Numbered from the stretch's first letter, positions 1 through 11,665 are shown. The stretch is DNA of 64,000 bases from Eutrigla gurnardus (GCA_963514095.1 OY741284.1:3912501-3976500); one strand, 5' to 3'. Made by a program: numbers and translations. Notes: generated by a model not told the origin, from the letters alone.

Positions 1-115
1 ACATTTGATTGGCCGGGTAGGAGAAGTGGCGGTGGATGCGCATGGCTCCGCCCCCGGGCCTGTTGGTGGGACGTCCCCCGACGCCACCCTCCGCAGTGAC
101 GGACACCCGGTCTAC
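1..115 (-). CDS. trhde: trhde coding exon 2 (partial, runs off the window)
   Basis: Read on the minus strand, a CTTCAG splice acceptor (complement of 116-121) is followed by 38 open codons up to the window edge. The peptide starts VDRVSVTAEGG and ends near HRHFSYPANQM. It joins in frame to exon 1, whose last codon is complete (phase 0). This is the N-terminal beta domain that follows the stalk in M1 aminopeptidases, and it matches the place in TRHDE where a variable loop precedes a hydrophobic strand. The exon is GC-rich (a run at 45-60), unlike the AT-rich intron beside it. The remaining exons, including the HExxH zinc site, lie to the left. The assignment depends on exon 1 plus splice phase; on its own this short exon would be weak. 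Confidence 0.75.
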
Positions 116-779
116 CTGAAGGCAGGAAGAGGATGTAGAGAGATGAACCCTTAGACAAAATTTTAAAAATTAAGGAACAGTTGAGATCTGTTTTACAATC
201 AAATACCTGGTGAAAAAAGATCAAACCATAATAATTATGAGAAATTGTTTCTGAAGTTTTACTTAGAAAAATCATCATCAATATCATTCACACTTGATCC
301 CACGTATGTGTTTTTATCTCTGTTAGGAGGATCATACAATCACTTGTGTGTTTGTGTGCATCTCTGTGTCTGTCCACAGCTATTCTCATATTCCGCTGCA
401 GAAAACTGCATAATATTTTGTGTGCTCAGTTATGGCTGCGCGCTCAATGACCTCTTGTGGTTGCTGTGACTTTTCCAAACTTTTGTTTTGTTTTATGCTG
501 CCATTGACTGCCTGCTGATTTGTCACTCACACCCCAGCCGAAATCTGCTGCTGGACATTATATACATTATATAAGCAGCTAAGATTACCGCCTCACTCTT
601 GTTTTCCTCCACCAACCAGTCAGGTGACAGTTTCTATCCACGTCGCTCCAAAATGTCACTTTGTCATTTTTTCCCTTTAAAGCATATGTGTGAAATTGTC
701 ATAATTGACATAATGAATTCTTGAGTTAATTCAGAATTTAATGGTTTTGCAAGGCGACGGGTACTTTTCACCACCAAAT

Positions 780-900
780 TCGAATGAGTCCAACGTTGAG
801 TCCAAGTGGATGTTTGTTTAAAGAAATCAACCCTGAGATATCATATCACATCATATCATAGTGACCTTGACCTTAAAACACCAAAATCTAGTCAGTTCAT
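780..900. repeat. Fragment of dispersed repeat with GTGACCTTGACC core
   Basis: The phrases GAGTCCAAGTGGATG, GTGACCTTGACCTT and CAGTTCATCCTTGAGT are typical of a widespread teleost repeat. A related stretch in opposite orientation lies at about 56750-56870 in an EnSpm intron (CACAAATGTCCATTTGG, GGTCAGAGGTCAGGTC). The superfamily cannot be told from the sequence. Confidence 0.45.
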
Positions 901-1439
901 CCTTGAGTGAAGCCGGGTATCAGCCGAGTACCAGCTGATACTTTGTACCCATAGTGGGGAGGTAACAGTTTGCTGTGCTGTACTGCACTACTGTTCAAAC
1001 AAATACATTGGCTTTGTGAATGTTGAACTTGACAAACTCTGCTTTGTTGATTTTGACATATTCCCAAGAGGAGTGACAAGGTCAGAGAACCGTGATGTCA
1101 AATATCGACCTGGGAAATATTCTGTATTGATACAATGTATCTAAATAAATATTACCTGACTAAATTACTTTATTTATCCCCATCAGAGAAACGGACAAGC
1201 AAATCAATTACAGCAGGTGTTGAAGGTGGTGAACATGTTTTAAATCACTCCACTGTGAACAGCGTCATCTGTGTCCAGGCCAATCAGCGCAGTTACATAA
1301 AACGCTGCATCACGGATCTAATGAAAGCCGTTGCTAACTAGGTAAATCATCATATATCTTTTTGCCAGTTGTGTCCTTTAGATGCTCATTGCCAGCAAAT
1401 TCAACCTTATAATTGCCCTAAAACTATACAGTAGCACCA

Positions 1440-1830
1440 GTCGTCAACCTCCAGTCCTGAAAAGTGAAGGCAATGCTTCAAAATCGAATGGCCATCAGGG
1501 GGCAACTCCTCTATGATTGCATGACCCTACTTATCACTTGATTTATTATCTCAGCAGACATTGTAAAAGTGTATGGCTCAATCACCAGTTTCAGGTCACA
1601 TGACTAACACTAGTGAGACATGTTACTAACGATTGACATGAGAAATATCAACATTTACTTTTATTTTCACATGGGACACAAACAGCAGTCTCCTGGACGA
1701 AAGTGCTGTGTATGTTTGACAACATGTAAGTTACTATAAAGCAGGGTGTGCTTCAGGGCAGGGCTAGCTTGCGGTTGACTCGTAGCTTCCAGAGGACCAG
1801 CTATCAGTGTGTTTTAACTCCATCAAAGTT
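1440..1830 (+). repeat. Dispersed repeat family A, copy 1
   Basis: It carries the family landmarks in order: CTGAAAAGTGAAG, GGCCATCAGGGGGC, TTGATTTATTATCTCAG and, further on, a GCAGGG.TGCTT.AGGGC.GGGCTA block. Other copies lie at 11140, 22440, 28155, 29585, 36370, 45740 and 61365. Copies sit on both strands and are diverged by many substitutions, so this is an old, high-copy family. I could not identify RNA polymerase III boxes or a protein. Confidence 0.7.
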
Positions 1831-4447
1831 AATTGGAACATTGTTGGTCACCTCCAAAGCATTTACTTAGCTTGACCCTCTCCTACCACTGGTTAAAAAA
1901 ACAACAACATGAAGGCAGCCGAACACCACAATGGCAACGTCAAAAAAACATGATGATGACAGGAAAAAAACAAGATGGCCATGGGCAAAACCCCAGATGA
2001 CAAAGTGGGAAAACCAAGACGGCGACAGCACAAAAACAAGATGGCGATGGTCAAAAAACAAAATGGCAACGGGCAAAAATGTTGAACTAGAGGTTTCTAA
2101 ACTGCTGTCTAAAAACCAGTGGGCGTCGTCATGGTGACTACATCCACTTCTTATGAGCACACACAGTCAGGTGGTTATCACCAGCAAACCAGCAAAGCAA
2201 ACAACTTATTAAGCAACAACAGAGAGTGGAGGTTTTAAGAAAATTGGAGGAAATACAGTCAGGGATGAGCAGCATAGCATTATGGGAACATGCCAGGCAA
2301 CAGTGGGAACCATTAGGATGCTCTGGGTCTCTTTGTTGTCATACATCAGCGCTTTTCGGCCAATCAAACGGCGAGTATGAGCGTCTGAGTTTGTTCTTTG
2401 ATGAACGAAGTGATCAATAAGAACAGAGAGCCTGCTGACATGCAGCGGAAAGGTCGGGGATTAAAGGTTTGTTTTTAAGGGGTTTTCTGGTGAGTCAGCG
2501 AACGCAGCGCCGCACTACGTGATGCCTTTAAATGCTCCGGTCAACCGAAATACTTTTTGTAATTGTGTTTGTTTGCTGATTGGATTGGATTTCTAAGCTC
2601 ACCTTGTCAATGTCAGACAATTTAACATCCCTATACGTTTGAATGCTAAATCTTTATTTCAGTGGCGTTAGAGCCACTGAGTTAATTGCCCTCCACATAA
2701 ACTCACCAACCACCACGTCGGCTGAAGGAAATGAGTCCATGTTGGGCTCAACAGGGCTTGTTAAGGATTTGTAATAAAACAAGGCAGCGAACTGATGCTT
2801 TCAGCCCTTTTCGTTTTTACTTTTGTTGGATGTCGAATGCATTTTGTCTTTGTGACATATCTTTGACTGTGAGAATAAATTGTTTCGAGCAGGACAATTC
2901 TTTCCTCTGCTCTTTCTATCAGCAGGTTGTATTTTAATCCAGATGTGGTTTTTTTTTTACCCTTTTTTCTTCGCATAAAGAAGCATCACGCACGGATACC
3001 TTACTAGGAGACCAACAACACCTCTTAATTCACAGTGTGCTCACAAACAAACACAAAGGGGCCTCAGGGGTTTTAATTGGCCTCTGTCCAAATTAGACAG
3101 ATTAACCCTCCTCTCACATTAGCCGCGATGACCGGCCTGAAAAATCATGTTGCTCGTCGTTTCTCTGAGGCTTTTTCTCTCTTGGCACGCGCTCGTCTCA
3201 AAAATTGCAGCTGAAACGGCAACTTTGACGGTTAATTAGCCTCGCTCAGGAAAGCTCTGAGGCCAAATCTGCAAATAACATTCTTTGTTCGAGAGGGGAT
3301 TGGTTTTTTTTGCTTTTTTTTGTCCCGACGCCAGGAGCTTTTGTTTTGAAAGGCTCATCAGGAAAGTTACCAAACTGTATGACATCAAACGTTGACGTGA
3401 AGGAGAGATAGTTTGGAACAGGTATTTAGTTCTCAATCAGCTGTAGCCTATAAGAAGGCGCTTCACTCCTAAGAAGTTCAGGGGTTTGGAAAGCAAGATA
3501 TATTCAAACACCTGAGAAATCTGAACATGTTACAAAACGTCTGCACTTTCTAAATTTCAAAGCTGGTATTTTTTGTGGTAATATTTTATATTTCCGAAAC
3601 ACATTCTTCATCTTATGCACCAATCAGTGAACACGGGTTTGATTAAAAAGTAATATTAATTTTAGACAGCTGGGTTACATACAGCTGTTGTTTTAATGAA
3701 GTCTTAACCCTGGAATACTGTTGAAACAATGGTCACTATATACACTATGTCACCCGGACACCTAAACAACTTCTCAGTCACGTTTTTAGACCTAGGTTTA
3801 GCCCGACAGATCAGCGTCATGGCCAGATTTCCATCCACTTTCCAACAGATTTTCATGGTTTCCAGAGGATGATTCCAGATCATTTTGTCAATCTCACGGA
3901 CCTGTTATGTAGCGCCACCCTCAAGCCAACAAATACTAAGAACTATCCATTCAATTTACTGAACACATTCATGCCCCCCAGATGATGACCCATTAGTATT
4001 TAAGGGTTCAAAAGGCCTTTCCTGTTGCACTAACCTCAAGAGACATTTAAAAATGTCAGGTTTACTGCCATTAAGGGTCTGTGGGCAACAGCATTAACAA
4101 CAACATTGCGGACAGAACCCATTCGAAGAACTTTGTTGACTTTTGGCACAAGAATTCGTGCTGTTGTCCGATTGCAAATTTAACAGCAGGATAGTGCCGT
4201 CTAGCAACAAGCAAGACTAGAGGGAGCTTTCCTCTTTGTATCATGTAACCTCAACTGGAAACCAGTAAACCGTAGCCATTGCTTGACTTGCGAGAAGTCA
4301 CAAGGTCACTGAACTGGCACACAACTATTTTGGATGGTTCGCCTGAATACATTTTATGATTGGGTCAAGCAATTTGCCATGTCACAAATATCAGCACACA
4401 TATGTTCTTATAGAGTTGTAAGGATTTCTGCCGCATGGCCACCGTAC

Positions 4448-4942
4448 CTCAAGGCGGTCGGTGTGCAGCACGATGAATCGAGTGGCGTTGATGCACTCCA
4501 GCTCGATGCTGACCTCTCCGGAAAAGGTGAAATTGTCCATGTAGACGGCGATCCGCAGGTCGTAGTGCCGCGGCCTCACCGAGCCCGGCAGCCTGGAGTT
4601 CCTCCACGGCTGTGCTGCCTCCTCATCCCCCCTCTCCCCGGTCCTCTCCCCTCTGCTCCCATTCAACCTCGCTGACCCTCCGCCGCCCCGCGAACCCGAC
4701 TCCCCCAGCCCGCCGTCACGATCTTGTCTGCCGCACTCCTCGAAGCGGAGGCTGAGGACCACGGCCACCGCCGTGACGATGATGAGGGTGAGGATGGACA
4801 GGGCGAAGCCCAGCACCAGCCGCTTGTGCACCGTGATGTGACGCTCGGTGGTTCGAGGTCGGACCACCACGGACTCGGCCCACTGGTCTGAGAGGCCGCG
4901 GCCATTCCGCATGGCGCCTGGGCTGCTGTCGTTTAGTCCCAT
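4448..4942 (-). CDS. trhde: trhde coding exon 1: cytoplasmic tail, membrane anchor and stalk of TRH-degrading ectoenzyme
   Basis: This is a type II membrane zinc metallopeptidase of family M1 that inactivates thyrotropin-releasing hormone outside the cell. The exon starts at the ATG complementing 4940-4942 and gives 165 codons before a GAG|GTACGG donor. Residues 1-40 form a short cytoplasmic tail with the conserved stretch VRPRTTERHI. Residues about 42-64 are one hydrophobic membrane segment (LVLGFALSILTLIIV), closely matching mammalian TRHDE. Residues 70-115 are a low-complexity Gly/Arg/Glu stalk, typical of the variable stalk in this enzyme. The M1 fold begins near LPGSVRPRHYDL, followed by DNFTFSGEVSIE. 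N-glycosylation motifs occur at Asn94, Asn137 and Asn152. Met11 is a possible alternative start. Reading continues past the donor to a stop at 4391, which I treat as intron. Related enzymes such as LNPEP or ANPEP lack this tail and anchor. Confidence 0.9.
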
Positions 4943-6239
4943 TTGGCTAAAAGTGTCACTCTAACGGCAAAGAAATGTCCTCGAGGTTTACAGTCAGAAA
5001 CAGGTTCCAATACAGAGAAACATTCATTTATGCTCAGGTCTGATTTCCAGATGATTTATTGTGAAATTAAGACCCATCCAAAAGATTCCAGTTGTCAATC
5101 AGTCAAACCTCCAGTCTGCTGCAGTTCTATTTCTGAAACCCTGAACTGTGACCTCGCCACTGGTGGACTGTTCCGAACGTCCCTCGCCGGAGGTGGAAAA
5201 TCAACACCACGGCACGTTTTACATTTCAGCCAACGAACCTGACAAACCATAAAGGATGAGATGGTTCTGTGCGTTTTGGTTTTGCGGTGAGGGGGAATAG
5301 AGAAAAAAATCAATGCTGCATGGCTCGATTTCAAGTTCCAGAGGATGGGGAGGAGGAGGAGGTATGCTGGTAAGAATGTGGATGTACAGTGAGTGTACCA
5401 TCCATTGGCTCTCGCTGGAAATCAGCTGTGTAAGCTAAACTCTAAACCACCACAGAGACGTGGGAATAAAGCCTCAGTAAGACGCTATGTGCTGGGAAAC
5501 CAGCTGAAGTCACATTTCATCTGGATTTGCTAGAATTAAAATCACTTTGAGGAAGGAAATCCTAATTTGGAGCTTCAAAAACTATCACTTCCGGATTTAA
5601 ATGCATCCAAGACAGTGATCCTGAACCTTACACAGGAGATTTAAAGCAGCAGGTTATTGTCTCCAGGTTATTATAACGTTAATTACTTCTGAGTTAAAGC
5701 TCTTCCAGAACTGCAGTAAAGCATAAATAAACCCCCACTGGACCATTATGGGATTATTATCATGATACAGTGGGAGATGAAAGTGCCTCGCAGAACATTA
5801 AGGTCAGTATTAGGAGCCACAGATGCGCTACCAGGATCTCTACGATTATTATGATTACATTTCACTTTCGGAGGTTGGGAATGGGGACTTTTTTTTTTGC
5901 TTCAATGGGAAAAACTGGTCAAAATGTGTATTTCATCAAATTCAAATTTGCACTTTTGCCCATAATTTGATTAAATGAGTGACAGCAACTGATTAAGCCG
6001 TGTCTCAGTTTGTTGGAGATAAGTTTAATGTAACAAAGTCATATCACTAGGTTTTTTTTAATCAAACATACGATTATTTGTTATTACTGAAGAATTTCCC
6101 TGTGAGAATAATGTGATTTTTCAGGTTCATGTTCAGCAGCTGGAGAAGTTGAACCTGCAGTGTCAAGATTTCAAGTTAAAACAAGCTTTTACTGGCGGTT
6201 TTTAAACCCTATTCCTGCCTGACTTGATAGAAATATGAA
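4943..6239. other. 5' flank / possible 5' UTR of trhde
   Basis: This is the sequence directly upstream of the trhde start codon. It contains scattered short open frames but none with recognisable protein content. I see no clear TATA box or spliced leader exon, so the transcription start could lie here or in the CpG-rich block further right. Confidence 0.4.
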
Positions 6240-7424
6240 GGTAATAACTCTCTCACTGCGGCCCCCGTCTATGTCTCTCTCCCTCTCTCCCCGGTGAGCG
6301 GGTTAAGTGGATAATTTACGGCCAGCATGTGGCTTTATTTCCGCGTGGAGGAGATCATTCACTCGGCGCTCCCACCGGCTCTAAACGATCCCTGCTTTAC
6401 ACGTCGCGAGGCTGATGGATGAAATATGGATTCAATAGGATTGATACTCCGGAATGTATCGATTCGATGGATGAACAAAAAAAAACCCGGGCGAAAGAAA
6501 AACAAATTCCAACAATCAATCCGGTTCGTTGATGAGATCAGCACGGTGAGAATGACGTTATCCGATCAATAAGAACGTCATATTCAGCCGGTAACGATCC
6601 AGATCAACTCCAGCGGTCCTCCGAGAACCCGTAGATCCGCGGGTCGGTTACCGGCATCCGGAGACGGACCGGAGATGATCTGACTTCAGTCCCGAGAAGA
6701 AACCGCGCTTTTCACCGTGAGCACCTGCTCTTCTTCTGTTAGTCACCGGACTACCGGGAGCAGGAGGAGGAGGAGGCTGGGGTTACCGGCGGTCAGCGGA
6801 CCAGTCCACCCGGGACTGTCCGGGGATCCGTTACACTAAAAGTCAGGAATCCGTCAAACAGCTCAGAGATCAGTTTGAACACAAAGAAATCCCTCAGAGA
6901 GTTTCTGAGATTGATCCGTAAAAACCACCGGGGATCCGTTAAGGGATCATGTTCAAGTCGTGACGGATCAGTTCAAACACAAACTAATCGAATTAACCAC
7001 CGTGATTTAAAAAAAGAATAAAGTGTCCCTTTAGTAACGGACACCGGGGACCGGTTAGACGGAGTCTGTGATCCGGTTGAAAGGCTCCACCATAAATCCA
7101 CCGGATTCGTTTCCACTAAATCCAAAGTAACGGTGCCAGGCGGATTATCCCGGGTTTACGCCGGTTGGGCTGCGGGCCCCTTCCGGTGCTCCGTTATTAC
7201 ACCGGAATCCTCCTCAACTTTTCCTCTCTCTCTCCCTCCGCTGCCGGTGAAGAAGACGAGGCTGTCCGGTCAGCATCCCTCCCTCCGCCGGCCAGGAGGA
7301 CGCTCACGGTGATGGAGAGGAAGAGTCTCGTGCCGCCCGTTCAGCCGCGAGTGCGCTCGCGGTGTGCCGTTGTGATTGAGCACGAGCTGCTGCTCCTTGC
7401 TCAGAGCTGCTGGAGGCACGCGCT

Positions 7425-7427
<3 letters not shown>
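6240..7427 (-). promoter_or_regulatory. CpG-rich block upstream of trhde, candidate promoter / 5' UTR
   Basis: The block is much richer in G+C and CpG than the sequence on either side, and is unmethylated-island-like in texture (CCGG, CGCG, GATCCG repeated). It lies 1.3-2.5 kb upstream of the trhde ATG, a plausible distance for a CpG-island promoter. A loose local repetition of GGATCCGTTA / GATCCG words runs from about 6590 to 7110. No open frame here looks like a real protein. The promoter role is inferred from position and composition only. Confidence 0.4.
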
Positions 7428-7489
<62 letters not shown>

Positions 7490-7617
7490 GGGGGGGGGGG
7501 AGAGATATTGTTTTTATTATTAGTCATTTTATTTTATTGTATATAATTGTGCTTTGGCAACACATTTCACGTCATGCCAATAAAGCCTTTGAATTTAATT
7601 GAATTGAGAGAGAGAGA

Positions 7618-7678
<61 letters not shown>

Positions 7679-7693
7679 GAGAGAGAGAGAGCA
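7428..7693. repeat. (GA)n tract, poly-G run and second (GA)n tract
   Basis: A GA dinucleotide tract (7428-7478) runs into about 22 G residues (7479-7500). After a 105-bp spacer there is a second, imperfect GA tract (7606-7693). Long open frames read from it (Arg-Glu repeats) are artefacts of the dinucleotide. Confidence 0.95.
7501..7605 (+). repeat. LINE-type 3' tail inserted between the GA tracts
   Basis: The stretch contains TTTGGCAACACAT, CATGCCAATAAAGCC and a terminal TTGAATTTAATTGAATTG. This is the usual 3' end of a teleost non-LTR retroelement, with a polyadenylation-like AATAAA and a short tandem tail. Only the 3' about 100 bp is present, as expected for 5'-truncated copies. Confidence 0.55.
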
Positions 7694-7814
7694 GTGTGTT
7701 CCAATGAAGCTACCCCACCCAACTTTATTCAAATCCATTATTTTCTATTCTCCCTGGATGTATTCCAAACCAGACAATAGATCATTAATGATGAGAATGA
7801 GCGTTGACTCTCTG

Positions 7815-7817
<3 letters not shown>

Positions 7818-7862
<45 letters not shown>
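7818..7862. repeat. (CA)n microsatellite
   Basis: An uninterrupted CA dinucleotide run of about 22 units. Confidence 0.97.
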
Positions 7863-7866
<4 letters not shown>

Positions 7867-8094
7867 AGTTAGTAACAGAGCAGCTATATTTTTTTTCCCC
7901 CAATCAATTCGTGTGCTGAGGTTAGTTTTTATTACACTCTCCTCCCTTCCACCGGTTCTCATCTAAACTTCTGTATGCCCATAATAATAATAATAACTGC
8001 ATGTACACAAACAGGCTGTCTATACTGTTGTGTGGATAATGAGGAGAGAGGGAAGGTGAGGGTCGGACTTAAAAGCCCATACTGTATATAAGAC

Positions 8095-9688
8095 CAGGCA
8101 CGTGCAGGGGGGGGGAGGGTGCTGGAGCACCTGCCCCTTTGCCCCATGATGCCCAAAGTGCCCTTTTGTCAAAGTGTTTTTCCCCCCCCAAAGAGTGTGT
8201 GTGTCTGTGTGGCCCAAAATAATAATAAATAAAACAAAATAATAATAATTTAGATCTACCTTGGTCGGTCGTGCCCTCACTCTGCCGTCACTGCCCTGAC
8301 GTGCCCAGACATGCCCTGCTGCTGAACGCTAAGCTGCTGGAGACGGCCACTGCTCGTCTCGCGAAACCTCACTTTTTGACAGACAGGGAGTAAACAACTG
8401 GTCCGGTGAGTAGGTTTTGCAGCGGTATTCGTTTGTGCACGGTCTATTCTTGCAAGATGACTGACGAAGTGAAGTGAGCAATGAGCATCCTCTGTGTTGT
8501 CCAACTCTGCACACACACCTCTCTCAAGTTATAGCCATTAACCACACACAGCGTGCTGTGGGGGAAAAGTATGTCGGGCTTTTTCTTTTTTTTTTTTAGT
8601 TTCTGTACGTTTTTTTTTCTCACGGGCAAAGTGCATTAGAGAGATAATATGTGTTATTTTACTGGCAAGCTGTTTTTTCCTATGTTTCTAGAGGCAATGA
8701 GGCAAAGACTATGTTATTTCACTAAAACTATGCAATATACATATTCACATAATTTTGGACTATTACAGTATAAATACAACAATAATAGAAGAATTAGAAT
8801 TTTGATTTTCTCAACCTCTCATTTAACAAATTAAATATAATATGCATACAAATTATATTATATATAACTTTTAGAACCTTGCTGTCTTGCGCAAAGTCGA
8901 TAGTCAAACTGAGTAAAAGCACAAAAATATTTAAGTACATGATTTCAATATAATTTAATTATTTTTTACTTTAATAATTTAGCACTGGGAATAATAAATG
9001 GCAGATTATGAATGGATTAAATTTGTGGCTATGCAGTACAATTGTTATGAACTGCGATGGATCTGGACCCAAGTGCACGACTCAAAACACGGATTATAGT
9101 GAAACAAAGTCTCTTTAATGAATAGCCAGGTGCAAAAATAGTGCGAGGGGAAGGTGAGTGGTGCAAGGTCCCAGGGTCCCGAGGAGTGATGAGGGTGAAG
9201 GTATCGTGAGGTCCGTTATCCCAGATGAGACGGCGTGCAGGTTGAATCCGCAGGTAAGTAGGCCGTTCGAACACAGCGACTACGTCAGCACGGCGATCTG
9301 GGGTAGAGCAGGAGAGGCACAGAGGCATTAGCTACACAAGCTGGAATTGGACACGGAGGCAACAACTGGAACTTGGAAACTGAGTAGCCAGGAATGAGTA
9401 CAACCACGGAGACTGACGAAACGACCTGGTGGCGAACAGGAGGGAATCCAGAGCTCTTAAAGGGCGTTGATTGCAAGTGGTCTCACCTGCCTGCTGCCTG
9501 TGGAGGGAAGACCACGCCCACATGCACCGAACAGACGGGGGAAGGGACACAGGGGAAAACAGACAATTTCTACAATTCAACTGGTTATATTGCAAGGTAT
9601 GTTTCTGTATGGTGTTTCAAATTCGTGCTCCATGTGCCCCCTTTTAACTTTGAGCACCTGCCCCTCCAAAGGTCTCTGCACGGCCCTG
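8095..9688. mobile_element. Non-autonomous hAT-type transposon with a nested insertion
   Basis: The ends are CAGGCACGTGCAGGG on the left and CTGCACGGCCCTG on the right, which form imperfect inverted repeats. The 8-bp direct repeat TATAAGAC occurs at 8087-8094 and 9689-9696. An 8-bp duplication with CAGG-type ends is characteristic of hAT elements. GAGCACCTGCCCC occurs just inside both ends. No transposase is present. The interior holds TATTATTAT-rich DNA and, from about 9043 to 9574, an LTR-like element in the opposite orientation. Confidence 0.75.
9043..9574 (-). mobile_element. LTR-like element (minus orientation) nested in the hAT element
   Basis: On the minus strand the element ends ...GTTCATAACA and carries ATTAAAGAGACTTTG as a polyadenylation-type signal about 75 bp before that end. 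It has a GC-rich body with GGGCGTGGTC and CCTGTGTCCCT phrases near its start. The layout resembles the solo elements at 48985-60217 and 56955-57395. The target duplication is uncertain (ACAAT occurs on both sides), so the right boundary is approximate. Confidence 0.45.
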
Positions 9689-9932
9689 TATAAGACTGTA
9701 TATAGATACAGTATTTATAAACGGATACAGTCTCCCAACTTGTCATGGGTTTTCATTGTCATTGCCATTGCCGTATTTCAGGCTGCTCTCACTCAGCTTT
9801 CGTACTAAAAAGTACGAAAAGTAAAGCGCGATATTTTCGTATGATTTCCTACGTATTAAACAGAGCCGTAGTGACTGAAACGATGCGCTTTATGCTGGTA
9901 GTTAGAGACCATCAGACCTATAGACAATATTT

Positions 9933-10007
9933 GGGGGGTTTAGCTCAGGAGGTAGAGAGGGTTAGCCGGCGACTGCAAGATTGTCGGTTCGATCCCAGGA
10001 TCCTCCA
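9933..10007 (+). repeat. tRNA-derived SINE head / tRNA-like pseudogene
   Basis: A tRNA-like A box (TTTAGCTCAGGAGGTAGAG) and B box (GGTTCGATCCC) are spaced as in an RNA polymerase III promoter. The first and last seven bases can pair as an acceptor stem with two GU pairs. The T stem is mispaired and the anticodon arm is irregular, so this is not a working tRNA. It fits the head of a common teleost tRNA-derived SINE. A second tRNA-like A box (GGATGGCTCAGTGGTAGAG) is at about 10415. Confidence 0.6.
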
Positions 10008-10010
10008 ATT

Positions 10011-10050
10011 CTAACCCTAACCTTAACTTTTACCCTAACCCTAACCAACA
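10011..10050. repeat. Interstitial telomere-like CTAACC repeats
   Basis: Five to six imperfect CTAACC / CTAACCC units follow directly after the tRNA-like segment. The array is short and degenerate, so it may be a SINE tail rather than a remnant of a chromosome end. Confidence 0.6.
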
Positions 10051-11139
10051 ACCGAAGATCATATACATTCATTGAAGCATTAATATGAGAGCAAAATGCA
10101 GATTTTTCGCTAGGAATGTCATCAAAACGTACTTTAATGCCGAGACAGCTTTAAAATGCTGCATTATGCTGCATTTTCCATTATGAATGAAAGGAATGGA
10201 AGCCATTTTTCACTGCAGGGAATCGCGCACTGGCATCATTTTGATATTCGTAGGATAAAACACGAAAAAATTGTACATAACTTTTCGTATGTTTCCATAC
10301 GAAAATTCATGAGAATACGTTGCGTATTTAGGCATCGCCTTCTTGTTTTTGGTTGTCCTCTTCTTCACCATCTTGGCCCGCATGTTCCGAAGGGTACTTT
10401 CTTTTTGGGCGCTGGATGGCTCAGTGGTAGAGTCCCTGCATGTCAACCCCCTTTCATTATAAGTGTCTATGTCCTATTTCAATTCAAGCAAAAAGGCCCA
10501 AAAAATAACTTTAAGAAAACAAACTTTCCCTTGACCACTAGTATTTAGTGCAGTATGCATTGTTGCATACAATATGCATCTAATTGGGAAACACAGTCTC
10601 ATTCCTAGTAGTCACATATTGATGTTTGGTCATTTCCCCCTCGGCATCGATGCTCGACGTAGAAGATCGTCCAATAGATTTGAATGCAAAGCCCTCATCG
10701 TCGGATTTTGACGCAAAGGGGTTAGCGCTGGAAAGTTCAGTTTCAGGCGATGTTTTTTGTGTTATAGATGTGTTTTTACTTGCCTATATTATATTTAGCT
10801 CCTGGGTAACTGGAGTTGGATTTAGAGTTTTCCCAGTGAGTACGTCATGCAATCTAAAATTAGAAAATCAACAGCTTGTTTAACCCTAAACACCATAACC
10901 ATGAAAACCAATGCAAAGGGGGTACCTCCTGCATCAGATGCTTGGTGTGACGGCCCCTTGACCAAGCGTCAAGTGTCTGATAAATAGGATGATACCATGT
11001 AGCAACAGGATTGGGACATACTCTCTCATTTGTCATTGTGGCTTCTGTCAATGAGCTGTCATGTGTCTGTGGTCCCTCAGCAGCTCAGTCAACATGACTA
11101 CTCGTATGCTAGTTGGCATACTGCAAAATGTGATCAAAG

Positions 11140-11400
11140 GTGTCTGTTTGACTCTAAATGGACCATAATGTACGAAATGAACAGCATGCTGGATTGAAGA
11201 AGACTCAAGAGATTGAGACCATAAACTCATGTTTACAATGTTTACTGAGATAATACATCAACAGAGGACCAAGTAGGACCATTTTTGTCATTGACTTCTA
11301 TACAATCAGACTTATTTTGCAACCAGAGGAGTCACCCCCTGATGGCCAGTAGAGAGAATGCAACTTCAAGGCACTTTTGATTTGGCTTCACCACTCAGAA
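11140..11400 (-). repeat. Dispersed repeat family A, copy 2
   Basis: In minus orientation it carries the landmarks GGCCATCAGGGGGTGA, TATTATCTCAGTAAAC, TTATGGTCTCAATCTC and ATTATGGTCCATTTAGAGT. It is one of eight copies in the window. Confidence 0.75.
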
Positions 11401-11665
11401 TCTGTGGATTGATTCTGGTTTAGCTTAATTTTACTTTGCCTACTGTCTCTGTTTTATGTGAACCGGCCTCTTCCTTGAAAGAAGTTTGCTTTCTGTTTGA
11501 ACAGCTGATATTTTGTTTATTGTACTCATAAACTCATTCCTTATTTATCTATACACCCTTTTGCTCCGATTCTTTATCCTCTTTATCCTTCAGTTTATTT
11601 TGTTACTCTCATCCCTTAGATTCCTCTGGGGACGTAACACACACTGACGGCTGAAGAGGAACATA

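Larger units (their letters stand above)
116..4447 (-). other. trhde intron 1
   Basis: This is noncoding sequence between the two trhde exons. The GT donor is the complement of 4446-4447 and the acceptor AG is the complement of 116-117. I see no further exon inside. It contains a fragment of a teleost repeat with a GTGACCTTGACCTT core (about 780-900), one copy of the window's most common dispersed repeat (1440-1830), and a degenerate tandem array of an ACAAGATGGCGA-like unit (about 1925-2080). The rest is AT-rich and featureless to me. Confidence 0.7.
9780..10340. repeat. Unclassified repeat block with CGTACGAAA-type ends
   Basis: TTTCGTATG / CATACGAAA words recur near both edges (about 9800-9850 and 10250-10325) in inverted relation. 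This suggests the remains of an inverted-repeat element that received a SINE-like insertion. No coding content was recognised. Confidence 0.35.

Noticed and set aside
1867..2160. 97-codon minus-strand frame rich in Phe and Val
   Set aside because: It is produced by the degenerate ACAAGATGGC tandem repeats on the other strand.
4334..4675. Plus-strand 113-codon frame
   Set aside because: It is antisense to trhde exon 1 and has no independent support.
7165..7962. Several open frames with Arg-Glu, Ser-Leu or Thr-His repeats
   Set aside because: They are translations of GA and CA microsatellites; nothing else in them looks coding.
9933..10007. Functional tRNA gene
   Set aside because: The T stem is mispaired and the anticodon arm is irregular, and it sits in repeat DNA; a SINE head is more likely.
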